Made by a program: the position numbers and the translations under genes
Part shown: one piece after another, positions 10,686-20,000 of the stretch
How the letters are laid out: each line of letters starts with the position of its first letter
Numbering within the stretch: position 1 is the first letter of the stretch
Notes under the pieces: model-generated
The model's input: the letters and a program-made list of their open reading frames with translations, nothing else
The model's database searches: none
What the model was told of the DNA's origin: nothing
From: Armatimonadota bacterium
Lineage (GTDB): Bacteria > Armatimonadota > Hebobacteria > GCA-020354555 > CP070648
Assembly (NCBI GenBank): GCA_035527535.1
Contig: DATLAK010000012.1
Span: 1-57,277, forward strand
Length of the DNA: 57,277 nucleotides
Direction: 5' to 3'

Positions 10686-11621
10686 TCAGTCGCGAGCTGG
10701 CGACAATCGTGCAGCGGCGCGGGCGATGCCGACGATTATGGAGAGGTCCACGGTCAGCCTTGTCAAGCCCGCCCGTTCCAAGGCTTCGATTCTCTGCCGC
10801 TTGGCCTTCCAGAACAAGGATGTCATTCTGATGATATCACGAATGCAGTCCCTGGGCAGCTCTCGGCCGTAGCTGAGCCGTCGCTGTGCAGCGACGTCGA
10901 AGTCGCCTGAGAGCTCGGCCACGGCCTCATCCGCGCCGCAGGGATGTTCCCGCGGGCGCTCGTACAACGCGTGGCGCAACTCCGCCAAGTGATGCCGCAT
11001 CGGCACGACCTTCAGCAGCACGCCGCCGTCCCCAAGCACGCGCCGGAACTCGGCAGGATTCGACGGCGCCAATATGTTGGTGACAACCTGAAACGCGCCC
11101 GTCACGAACGGCAACTGTGTGGCGAGGTTGGCTACGCAACACAGCATGTCGCCCTCGTGCCGACAGGACATGCTTATCGCGTGCCTGGAGATATCCAGGC
11201 CAATCGCCAGCGGGCGCATATCTCCATCTGCACGCAGGTGCGACATCACTGCCGACAGGACATGGCCTTCGCCACAGCCGACATCCAGCAGCATGCACGT
11301 GCGCGGCGGTCGCGGACTCGCGGTCCTATTCCTTATTAGTTCCGCGATCGCTTGAGATAACGGGTCGAAGAGGCCAAGCTGCATGACCGCCATCCTCGAC
11401 CGCAGCATCTCCGCGTTGTACCCCGGCGTTGAGGATCTCCTTTGATTCGGCAACAGCAGGTTGATGTAGCCCTTGGCAGAGACATCGAAACAATGGTGGT
11501 TCGCACAAGTCAGGCTCCGTTCGCTCGCTGCGCCAACGCGCATGGGGCTGTGACACACCGGGCAGGCGAACACCGGCCCAAGTTGCCGACACAGACCGAT
11601 CGCCCTATCGATTTGCTTCAC
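10686..11621 (-). CDS. RlmA-type 23S rRNA guanine-N1 methyltransferase-like protein
   Basis: A 311-residue SAM-dependent methyltransferase of the RlmA family, whose members methylate G745/G748 of 23S rRNA and can affect macrolide response. The N-terminus has the family zinc finger, CPVC then CANHHC about 20 residues later, followed by GYINLLLPNQRRS. The SAM site is LLDVGCGEGH, with GLDISRHAI as the acidic-loop strand. The Cys-Asp/Pro loop segment FQVVTNILAPSN matches the family's IFAP-type motif. I chose the GTG at 11621 because ggagga lies just upstream; an open frame continues to 11789 without homology. RlmA proteins are usually about 270 residues. Confidence 0.85.
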   Translation of the reverse strand: MKQIDRAIGLCRQLGPVFACPVCHSPMRVGAASERSLTCANHHCFDVSAKGYINLLLPNQRRSSTPGYNAEMLRSRMAVMQLGLFDPLSQAIAELIRNRTASPRPPRTCMLLDVGCGEGHVLSAVMSHLRADGDMRPLAIGLDISRHAISMSCRHEGDMLCCVANLATQLPFVTGAFQVVTNILAPSNPAEFRRVLGDGGVLLKVVPMRHHLAELRHALYERPREHPCGADEAVAELSGDFDVAAQRRLSYGRELPRDCIRDIIRMTSLFWKAKRQRIEALERAGLTRLTVDLSIIVGIARAAARLSPARD

Positions 11622-11795
11622 GGGCTCCTCCGTCGGACGGTCGCGGTAGCGAGTGCTCCGTGAACATTGTTCTGATGTGTTACGGAAGTAACCGCCGATG
11701 AACGCCGAAACACGCCGACAGGATGGTTTGCCGTTTCCGGAGCTCAGTTCGATCATGGATGCGGTTTCGTGCATCAAATAAACATTCACGGCGCG

Positions 11796-12239
11796 CTAGT
11801 CCGCGCCAACCATGCGTGCGATGCCTCGCAGCGTCTCCTCGGCGTTGCGCAGCACCAGCCTTCTCAGCAGCCCCTTGATCAGCGGGCCGATGAGCGGCAC
11901 CTCGAGCTCGAAATCCAGCTTGATGTAGGCGCGCGTCCCCTGCGAATGCTCCTCGAAGCCCCACACTCCCTCGTACTTGTCCCAGTCCCCCTCGGTGGCG
12001 CGGAAGGCGGCGACGCGCGTGTCGTCGTTCCAATCATCCTGCTCAATCCATTTGATGGTGCGGTTGAACTCCTTGACCGGCGCCACCCAGCGGCTGATCA
12101 CGCGGGAGCCGCTGCGCTCGATGACCTCGACCTCCTGCACGTTGGACATGAACTCGGGGAAGCGCTCGATCTGCTTGGCCGCAGCGTACACGCGCTCCGG
12201 CGGCGCGGGGATGAAGGCCTCGGTCTCAATCACGGGCAT
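11796..12239 (-). CDS. SRPBCC-fold (coenzyme Q-binding/RatA-like) protein
   Basis: A 147-residue START-like helix-grip protein. It opens VIETEAFIPAPPERVYAAAKQIERFPEFM, the classic SRPBCC first strand and helix with the FPEFM motif of the RatA/COQ10/cyclase group. WDKYEGVWGFEEHSQGTRAYIKLDFELEVP supplies the antiparallel strands, and a long C-terminal helix (LIKGLLRRLVLRNAEETLRG) closes the cavity. Such proteins bind lipophilic ligands or act as cyclases; the ligand is unknown here. It starts with ATG at 12239, with gaga-like purines upstream, and its own promoter is not clear. Confidence 0.85.
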   Translation of the reverse strand: MPVIETEAFIPAPPERVYAAAKQIERFPEFMSNVQEVEVIERSGSRVISRWVAPVKEFNRTIKWIEQDDWNDDTRVAAFRATEGDWDKYEGVWGFEEHSQGTRAYIKLDFELEVPLIGPLIKGLLRRLVLRNAEETLRGIARMVGAD

Positions 12240-12725
12240 CGTCGCGTCTCCTACCGGTCAGATGCACGGTACTTTCCGCGCCACCAGCTTGCGTCCTTCA
12301 TGTGAAGCCTAAGAACGCCCCCCTGCGTGCTGAGCAAGACAAGACTACCAAACCCTCGACCGTGGTCACCGATGCTTCCCTTGTTCGCGCGGCGCGGCCG
12401 GGATTGGGCCTGGATCGGGACCTGATCCTCCCTCACCTCGCACACGTCTCAGGGCAAGCGGGGACATTTTCCCTGTGCAGTTGCATGGAGACATAATCGC
12501 TATGCTACCAGAATAGCCTGCCGTGGACTTGACACCTCGCCGCGCACGTGGTAGTCTTCGGGCATAGCCTTCGCGCATGACCTGTCGGATGAACCGGACA
12601 ATGTCGGTTCGTGCGCATCGTGAAGGGGCAATTGAGAGTCGGCCCCATCGGCAGCCAGCAGGGCGCGCCGGCGACACGGCCTCCTCTGGCATGAGAGATA
12701 CCTAGACATCTTCACCCGCTTCGAG
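12240..12725. other. Divergent intergenic region, no gene, helicase leader
   Basis: About 490 bases between the SRPBCC gene and the helicase. Short open frames here have no protein-like features. The right half contains a promoter-like pair at 12529-12557, so roughly 130-190 bases would be transcribed as helicase leader. A long leader is usual for cold-induced helicase mRNAs, but I cannot fold it by eye. Confidence 0.4.
12529..12557 (+). promoter_or_regulatory. Candidate promoter of the helicase-RRM unit
   Basis: TTGACA at 12529-12534 is a perfect -35 box; 17 bases later comes TAGTCT (12552-12557), a poor but acceptable -10. Its orientation and position fit the DEAD-box helicase downstream. 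Confidence 0.45.
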
Positions 12726-12758
12726 CTGTCCCCTCGAGTCCTGAAAGCAGTTCACCGG

Positions 12759-13907
12759 TTGGGCTTTGAGACCCCGACCCCCATCCAGTATGAGGCCATA
12801 CCCCCGGCCTTGTCCGGTCGAGACGTCATCGCCACCGCGGAGACGGGAAGCGGCAAGACGGCGGCCTTCTTGCTGCCCATCATCGAACGGCTGCGGCAAC
12901 GCCAAGACAGGAGCACGCGAGCACTCATTCTCGCTCCCACGCGCGAGATCGCCGCGCAGACGGCCGGGCAAGCGGTGGCGCTGACGCACGGCACCCCATT
13001 GCGCACCGTCGCGGTGTACGGCGGCGTCGGGATGGAGCCCCAGAGCCGCGCGTTGCGCTCCGGCTATGAGATCGTCGTCGCCACCCCGGGCCGGCTGCTC
13101 GATCACCACCGCCGCGGTACTGCGCGCCTGGCGTCGCTGGAGGTGCTGGTCGTGGACGAAGCCGACCGCATGATGGATATGGGCTTCCTGCCCGACCTGC
13201 GTCGCATCCTGGCGGTGTTGCCCCGCGAGCGCCAGTCAATGCTGTTCTCCGCTACCATGCCGATTGACGTGTTGGAGCTTGCCTACGAGGAGATCCTGCG
13301 CGATCCGGTCCACGTGGAAGTGGGCTCTCAGTCGGTGCCGCCCGCAAGCATATCGCAGTCGGTTTACCTGGTTGCGTCCGAGCGCAAGACCGACTTGCTG
13401 CTCGATCTGCTGCGACAGGAAGCGATGCGCAGTGTGCTGGTCTTCGCCCGCACGCGACGGCGCGCCGAGCGGCTGGCCAAGCAGCTTCAGCGCTCCAATA
13501 TGAACGCGACCTGCATTCACGGCGACCGCAGCCAGAGCGACCGGGAGAAGGCGCTCAATGGCTTCCGGCGGCGCTCGGTGCGCGTGCTGGTGGCGACCGA
13601 CATCGCCGCCCGCGGTTTGGATGTGGAGGGCGTGACGCATGTCGTCAACTATGACATGCCGGCGGCGCCCTTGGACTATCTGCACCGCATTGGCCGCACG
13701 GCCCGCGCCGGCTGTGACGGCGACGCGCTCAGCCTGGCCGGGTGGGAGGACACCCTCGTCTTGGCCGACATCGAGCGCACGTTGGGTCGCACCCTCCCGC
13801 GGGTATCGGTGCCCGGACTGACCCAACCCGAACCGCAGCGCGCCGCCTCCGTCCCGGCCCGGCCGCGGGCCGGCACCGCGTGGCGCTCCAGGGTGGCGCG
13901 ACGGTGA
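12759..13907 (+). CDS. DEAD-box RNA helicase (RhlE-like)
   Basis: An ATP-dependent RNA helicase. In order it has the Q motif (GFETPTPIQ), motif I AETGSGKT, Ia PTREIAAQ, Ib TPGRLLDH, II DEAD (VVDEADRMMDMGF, the RhlE/RhlB-type spacing), III SAT, IV LVFARTRRRAE, V TDIAARGLDV and VI HRIGRTARAG. The C-terminal extension is short and Pro/Arg-rich. The first canonical start in frame is TTG 12759, yet protein-like sequence typical of the family (TRFELSPRVLKAVHRL) continues upstream to about 12702 with no ATG, GTG or TTG. Either a rarer start such as CTG 12726 is used or the 5' end is frameshifted. It is followed by RRM and zinc-ribbon genes. Confidence 0.92.
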   Translation: MGFETPTPIQYEAIPPALSGRDVIATAETGSGKTAAFLLPIIERLRQRQDRSTRALILAPTREIAAQTAGQAVALTHGTPLRTVAVYGGVGMEPQSRALRSGYEIVVATPGRLLDHHRRGTARLASLEVLVVDEADRMMDMGFLPDLRRILAVLPRERQSMLFSATMPIDVLELAYEEILRDPVHVEVGSQSVPPASISQSVYLVASERKTDLLLDLLRQEAMRSVLVFARTRRRAERLAKQLQRSNMNATCIHGDRSQSDREKALNGFRRRSVRVLVATDIAARGLDVEGVTHVVNYDMPAAPLDYLHRIGRTARAGCDGDALSLAGWEDTLVLADIERTLGRTLPRVSVPGLTQPEPQRAASVPARPRAGTAWRSRVARR

Positions 13908-14041
13908 TAGAAACCGGCGACTAATGGTGACCCCCGGCGTTCTCTCCATAACCCGCGGCCTGGCACGCGGGGGAGAGTCGCCTCAAGAGTTCGCCGCTGA
14001 GTGAATCGCACGGAGCCAGGCCGTATCGCAAGGAGGCCATC

Positions 14042-14356
14042 ATGGCCAGCAAGAGTCTGTATGTCGGAAACCTGAGCTACTCCACTACGGAGAGCAAGCT
14101 CCGCGAGCTGTTTGCGGAGTACGAGCCGAGCGAGGTCCGGCTGATCGGCGACAAGGGGTTTGGCTTTGTCGACGTCCCGGAGGAGAAGGCCGCCGACGCC
14201 ATCGCCGCCCTCAACGGTCGCGAGGTGGATGGGCGCGCGCTGACGGTGAACGAGGCACGCCCGCGCACCGAGCGCAGTGGCGGCGGCGGAGGCGGCGGGG
14301 GCCGCAGCGGGGGCTTCGGCGGCGGCGGCGGTGGCGGACGCGGACGCGGTTGGTGA
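14042..14356 (+). CDS. Glycine-rich RRM RNA-binding protein
   Basis: A 104-residue protein with one RNA recognition motif: RNP2 is LYVGNL (residues 5-10) and RNP1 is KGFGFVDV (about 38-45), both with the aromatic residues that stack on RNA. After residue 80 a low-complexity tail of Gly with a few Arg, Ser and Phe follows (RSGGFGGGGGGG type), as in cyanobacterial cold-induced Rbp proteins and eukaryotic glycine-rich proteins. A strong aaggagg precedes the ATG. Position after a DEAD-box helicase suggests a shared role in RNA remodelling at low temperature. Confidence 0.92.
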   Translation: MASKSLYVGNLSYSTTESKLRELFAEYEPSEVRLIGDKGFGFVDVPEEKAADAIAALNGREVDGRALTVNEARPRTERSGGGGGGGGRSGGFGGGGGGGRGRGW

Positions 14357-14550
14357 CGATTCCCGATCCGGAGCTCATCTGCGAGGCCTGCGAGCAGCCG
14401 TTCAGCTACTCCGAGGCTGAGCGGGCTCGAGATGAGCGATCGGGGTATCCGCCGCCGCGGGTTTGCCCGAACTGTCTGCGGCAGCGGCGCATGGCAAAGG
14501 CTGCCGAGCGCGCCTCGAAGCGTCCTCGGCGGCGGTACTTCCGCCGCTAG
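14353..14550 (+). CDS. Small zinc-ribbon protein, cationic tail
   Basis: A 65-residue protein whose GTG start (14353) overlaps the TGA of the RRM gene, so the two are translationally coupled; TTG 14350 is an alternative. It has one zinc ribbon, CEAC near residue 12 and CPNC near residue 41, followed by a strongly basic tail (KRPRRRYFRR). The probable-zinc-ribbon family with a CxxC, FS/FT and CxxC pattern fits. The basic tail suggests nucleic-acid or ribosome binding, in keeping with its two RNA-related neighbours. Function not known. Confidence 0.75.
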   Translation: MTIPDPELICEACEQPFSYSEAERARDERSGYPPPRVCPNCLRQRRMAKAAERASKRPRRRYFRR

Positions 14551-15290
14551 GCGGGTTGCGTTAGCGCCGTCGCCAGCGTGCGCGACCCAGGCAGTCTGGA
14601 GAGCGCTTGAGGGCTGGGGTAGGGCTCGCGGGTAACCTCGAGGATGTCGCCGGGGACGGTGCGTCCAGTGGACTGCGAGCCCTGCTCAGGCATGCCATCG
14701 TCGTCACGGCATGGGCGGCGGGCGCCAGCTTTTCGGAGCGAAGTGCGCATATCCTCATGGCTTACGTCGCGGCCAGAAGCATGCCGGGACCGGGCAGTTC
14801 GACGGGTCTGGCAGGCCTTCCCGGCGAGGCTTGGATCCGTCTGCGGTGCAGCACCTCTCACCTCGTCGGCCTGCTCCCTCGCGACGTCCGCCGAGAACCG
14901 GTTCCCTGCGCTCGAGATGGCACATCAGGATTGAAGCGCCCCTCGACTCGACGAGCTTGAGGGTGGTGCGCGCGCGGAGCCCACGCCGGCCCCATCACAC
15001 CCCCATGGCAGGGAAGCAGCCCCCACGCGAGGAAGAATCCGTTGGTGAGGCTAGTGGCGGCCGGAGGGCGGCGGCGCCGGCAGCCGGGGGAGGCCGGTCC
15101 GTATCCACAGGCTGGAGCCGCCACAGCGCCGTGATTCACTCCTCGCTGTGCCCCACCGAGAGCAGGCGCTCTGCGGCGGCGGTTGGTGCCAACGGCGCGG
15201 GCGAGAGCCGCGTGCGTCGGGCCCGACGTCGTGGGGCCGGGGACGCCTGCGCTCAGCACAGAAGTCGCGCGGACAAGCGGAGACCGAGCG
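14551..15290. other. 740-base stretch without a supported gene
   Basis: Several overlapping open frames exist on both strands (for example around 14607-14960 and 14547-14861), but all are Arg/Pro/Ser-rich GC artefacts with no start signal or family pattern. I see no tRNA, strong hairpin with T-tract, or insertion-sequence ends. It may be decayed coding sequence or a long leader for the kinase gene. Confidence 0.4.
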
Positions 15291-16964
15291 ATGAGACCAC
15301 CGAGGGGATTGCCGGGACTGGGAGACTGGCTGAGCCTCTTGGAGCGGCCCGGCGCCGCGTTGCGGACCGCCTTCGGGCGGACCTATGGGCAAGACGCGGC
15401 GCTGCTGGAGCGGCGCCGTCACGCCTACCGCGCGCTTCTGCAGGCGTTTGCCGCGGCCTATGACTCCCGTGACGCGATCATCGTGGCGCGGGCGCCCGCG
15501 CGCCTCAACCTGATGGGGGTGCATGTCGAGCACCGCCGCGGGGAGGTCAATTACGTCACCCATTGTCGAGAGGTCTTGATCGCGGCTCAGCCCCGGCCGG
15601 ATGATCGCGTGGTTCTGCGCAGCGTCGAGCCCGCTTGTTTCCCGGACCACAGCTTTGGCATCGGCGAGGAGCTGGCGCAAGGCGCCCGCGATAACTGGAT
15701 GGCGTTCATCGAGAGCCCCGGGGTGAGCCAGGCAGTCGCCCGCATGCGCGGCCACTGGGGCAACTACATCAAATCCGCGGTGCTGCGGCTCCAGCACCGC
15801 TTCCCCGAGCGCAAGCTGTGCGGCATGAACCTCATGGTCAGCGGCGACATTCCCATCTCCGCCGGGCTCAGCTCCTCGTCGGCGCTGGTGGTCGCCGCCG
15901 CGGTGGCGGCGGTACGGCTGAACGACCTTGACGTGGCCCCCGCCGAACTGGTCGAGCTCTGCGGGCAGGGTGAGTGGTATGTGGGCACGCGGGGAGGCGC
16001 GGGCGACCACGCGGCCATGATCTGCGGGCGCAGGAACCGGATCGCCCACATGCGGTTCTTCCCCTTTGAGCTGCTGGAATGCGTCCCCCTGCCCGACGGC
16101 TGCCAGGTGGTGATCTGCAACTCCCTCAAGGCGGCGGAGAAGTCAGGCGCCGTGCTCGATGAGTACAACCAGACCATCGCCGCGTACCAGGTGGTGCTGA
16201 TGCTGATCAAGCAGGTGCTGATCGCGGAGCTGGGAGTGGACGCGGCGGCGGTCGAGCACCAGCTCAACCATCTCGGCGACATCAACCTCAACCGGCGGGA
16301 TTTCCCGGACGAGCTTGTCTATCGCGTCCTGCGCCGGATTCCCCCGGCCATCACCCGCGAGCAGCTGCGGGCGCGGCTGTCCGCACAGCGCGCAGCGCTC
16401 GAGCAGATCTTCCTCACCCACAACGCGCCGGCCGGCGGCTACCGGGCGCGGGCGGTCGCCATGTTCGGCCTGGCTGAGATCGCGCGCGGCGCGAACGCCA
16501 TGGGCTTCCTGAAACGGGGAGACCTGGCGGGCTTCGGCGAACTCATGTACATCTCGCACGCCGGCGACCGGCTGGTGACGTTCGCCCCTGACGGCAGCCG
16601 GCACCCGTGGGACAACGAGAGCACCCGCGTCACCGATGACTACCTGCAGCGACTGCTTGACGACCGCGCCGGGGGCGACCCGGAAAAGGCCTACCGGGCG
16701 AACCTGATGTTTCAGCCCGGGGGATTCCGGTGCAGCTGCGAGGAGCTGGACCAGATCGTGGACCTCGCGCAGCGGGTGCCCGGGGTCCTGGGCGCCGGGC
16801 TCACCGGGGCGGGGTTCGGCGGGTGCGTGCTGGTGCTGGCGCGGGAGCAGGCGGTGGAGGCCCTGGTCGAGGCGCTGGGCGAAGAGTATTACGAGCCGCG
16901 CGGTCTGCCATTGGCCGCCGAGACTTGCGTCAGTGTGGCGGGGGCGGGCGTCGTCAGCCTCTAG
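15291..16964 (+). CDS. Long GHMP-family (galactokinase-like) kinase with altered sugar signature
   Basis: A 557-residue GHMP kinase, against about 380 for GalK. Motif 1 is at residues 68-83 (APARLNLMGVHVEHRR). Galactokinases have GEHxDY here; this protein has GVHVEH, replacing the Asp that in GalK contacts the sugar. Motif 2, the ATP loop, is GLSSSSALVVA near residue 192, and motif 3 is GAGFGGCVLVLA near 505. An N-terminal 65-residue helical extension and an insert at about 290-400 account for the extra length. The ATG at 15291 has ggag upstream. It lies 45 bases before the giant ATP-grasp gene and probably shares its transcript, so a sugar 1-phosphate or related substrate for that pathway is likely; galactose is doubtful. 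Confidence 0.85.
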   Translation: MRPPRGLPGLGDWLSLLERPGAALRTAFGRTYGQDAALLERRRHAYRALLQAFAAAYDSRDAIIVARAPARLNLMGVHVEHRRGEVNYVTHCREVLIAAQPRPDDRVVLRSVEPACFPDHSFGIGEELAQGARDNWMAFIESPGVSQAVARMRGHWGNYIKSAVLRLQHRFPERKLCGMNLMVSGDIPISAGLSSSSALVVAAAVAAVRLNDLDVAPAELVELCGQGEWYVGTRGGAGDHAAMICGRRNRIAHMRFFPFELLECVPLPDGCQVVICNSLKAAEKSGAVLDEYNQTIAAYQVVLMLIKQVLIAELGVDAAAVEHQLNHLGDINLNRRDFPDELVYRVLRRIPPAITREQLRARLSAQRAALEQIFLTHNAPAGGYRARAVAMFGLAEIARGANAMGFLKRGDLAGFGELMYISHAGDRLVTFAPDGSRHPWDNESTRVTDDYLQRLLDDRAGGDPEKAYRANLMFQPGGFRCSCEELDQIVDLAQRVPGVLGAGLTGAGFGGCVLVLAREQAVEALVEALGEEYYEPRGLPLAAETCVSVAGAGVVSL

Positions 16965-17009
16965 TCGCAGGCGGCGGCGAGATATCTCTCGAGGAAGGAC
17001 CTGCAGTCA

Positions 17010-20000
17010 GTGAACGACAAGGCAAGGAGAAACCGCCAACACACGCCGGCCGATGACCGCCCGCTGCCCTTCCCGGTGTCCCGGGTGGCGCGGGTCATCC
17101 CGGGCAAGGAGGTCGCCGTCGCCCGGCGCGGCGAGGGCGCGCCTGTAGCTTCGGCGCGGATCGAGTTCGACGCGGACGGGCTGGCGGCGCGGCTGACGAG
17201 CCTGAGGACTCGCGGGCGACCATCCGCCAACCAGGTGGAGGCCGCCCGCCGCACGGCGGAGACGGTGGAACAGGCGCTGGCGGTGCTGGCGCGCTGCGCC
17301 GCTCGCAATGCGCGGTGGATCGGCGACCTCGGCGCGCAGGTTCGTTCGCGCTATGGCGCGGTGGAGGTGGAGTTCCTGGCCGATCACGATGTGGTGGCGG
17401 ATGCGATCGCCGGTGGGCGCCGGCCGACGCTGCGCCTGAGCATCGAGCCGGCGGCGGAGGCCGCGGACGCCGGTCGCGCCGGGCTCCCCATTCTCTACGC
17501 CCTCGGACTGCTGCACCAGTGCGGCCACCTGTGCGGATGGGACCGACGTACATGCCTGCAGCGGTGCCTTGATCTCTACCAGACGCTGCGGGCGGCGGAG
17601 GCCCGCTCGCTGGCGGAGGCGCTCTCGCATCCCCACCTGGACGCGGGCAAGATCTTCCTGCGGTTCCTGCGCGAGGCCGCCGGCAAGCCGGGTACGGAGC
17701 GGGACCGTTGGATCGCCTGGCTGCTCGGGCGGGCGTTTATCGAACTCCCCTACAGCAGCGAGGCGGTGCGGCAGGCGATCGCCCAGAGCGCGGATCTGGC
17801 CGATCTCCGCCTAGGCATCTACAACGCCATCCATGACACCTACGTCGAGTCCCTGGATAGCGCCCATGCGCAGCGGGTCGCCGATCGGTGCCTGGAGGAC
17901 GGGGTGCGCCTGGTCGGGGGGCGGTTCAGCCGCGCGTTCTACATTGACGCCATGCTCATGGCGAGCGCCAAGACCCTGGCAGCCAGGCACCTGCGCGCGG
18001 GCTTGAACGAGCTGGCGAAGGCGTGGAAGCGATCTCGCCTGCGGTTTGCGGACCCGGAGCTGAGAGAGCGCGGCCTGAATTTCCAGTCCATCGGCGGCGA
18101 GGTGCAGCGCCTCCTCAACCTGCCGGCCGCCGATCGCGTCTCGGTCGCGCAAGTGCAGGGAGCGGTGGGGAAGCTCAAGCAGGCCCTGAGGTCGTTCGAG
18201 ACCTCCCTCCTATCGCAAATGGACGCCCTGGAGAGCGACCGCGGGCAAACCTCCCCCGCGCCCGCGCTGGCCGGCGATCGCGCGGAGGCGCGCCGGCAGG
18301 TGGACGCCATCTTCGGCGCGATCGCGATCGTGGAGGCGGCGCTGGCCGGGGCCCCCAAGAGCGATCCCGCGTTCATGGTCTTTTTCCAGCGCCTGTTTCC
18401 GCTGGACGCCGTCAACATGGGGCTGCTGAATGAGCTCCTCGATCCCTTCTTCGGCGAGGACGAGGAGATCCACGCCCTGATCCGCTCCGCCGGCCCCCAC
18501 ATGTACGTCACCTCCAACCTGAGCGCGTGGCTACGCCGATGTGACGATTGGGTGGAAGCGCTGCCCGCCTACGCCAGCTACGAGATCGTCCCCACCGACG
18601 GCGGGTACGCGGTGGTCGCCGGCGTGCAGCGCTCGATCATGGAGGACATGTACCGCCGCCACGGCGAGGATTGGGCGCTCAACATTGACGCGGTCATGGC
18701 CAGCGAGCACATCTGCCTGGCGCGCGAGATCCTGATCGAGGCGACGGGCCTCGCCGCGGAGGCCGACCGGCGCTCCCGCCGCCACCACATCAGCCGAGAG
18801 GAGGCCGAGCGGCAGATCATCAGGCGCCGGGGATGGATGGCGCAGGTGGCGATCCTGGCCGCGCTGATCGAGGCGACCTACCTCGACCTGTGCCCGCAGG
18901 TGGCGCAGCGCGCGCATGGCGAGCGCACGGGAGGCATGGAGGCCCTGCGGACCGTGCTGAGCGAGGCGCCATCGCCTCGCAACCTGATCGCCCGCGCCCG
19001 GGAGCAGGCGGCCGCGACCGGAGTCGCCTTGGCCGAGGCTGGCCGGCACTTGGTCGGCGAGTGCGGGCTGGACGAGCGCGTCGAGGCCCTGCGGCCAGCC
19101 GCCGCCCAGCGCCGACGCCATCTGCCTTGCGTTCATGTGCTGACCACGCTCGGCCCCGGGGAAACCGAGCTGCACGTGCGCAACTGGCTCGAGGAGTCCA
19201 TGGCCCTCTTCAACGTGTCCCGGGGGCACCGCCTGGAGGGCGAAGTCGAGCAGCGCATCGCCGACTACCGGAGCCGGCTGGCGGCGGTGGGGCGCAGGAT
19301 CATCGGCGAGCTGGCGCTCGAAGGCGAACTGCACCGCATCATGCTGGAGGAAGGGCTGCGCCCCGAGGAGGAAGCCGACCACGAAGAAGGCATCCTCAAG
19401 CTCATCGCCTCGTATCCCGAGGTCGCCACCGAGGTGGCCACCCTCGCCCTGCTCATCGAGCACGCGGAGCAGGGCGGTCAGCGGCCGCGGGCTCCCCGCG
19501 ACGCTCAGGAACCGCAAGCGGTGCTGCAGCACCTGGCGGCCCATCCGGAGCTGGAGCAGGAAGCGGTGCGCCAGGTGATCGCGGACAACGACCTGGGGGC
19601 GGCGGTGCGGGCGCGGGTCGAGCAGCAGGGAATGGACGAGGCGCAAGCGGCGCGGGAGACAGTGGCCGCCAACGCGGACTGGGTGGCGGAGAAGGAGCGC
19701 TGGCGGCGATCACGGGCGCGGCGCGACGTGATCGAGTCGCTGGGGCTGGCGCCAAGCGTGCGGCCCTACCTGCGCAGCCGCCTGGATCGGATGCTGGCCA
19801 CCCTTCAGGCCCGCCGGGAGCTCATCGCCGAGCGCGGCCTGAGCGCGGAGCTGACCCAGCCGCGCTTCCGCTACGAAGCGACCGGCCCCTACAAGCGCTA
19901 TCATTTGCTCTATACCCCGAGCCGGGTGGACCTGGGGGCCGAAGAGGTCAGTTCGGTGCGCAATGTTCCCAAGTGGGTGGGGGGCGCGGATCGCGCCGGC

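Noticed and set aside
14607-15259. Open frames on both strands between the zinc-ribbon and kinase genes
   Set aside because: Overlapping, low-complexity Arg/Pro/Ser content and no start signals.
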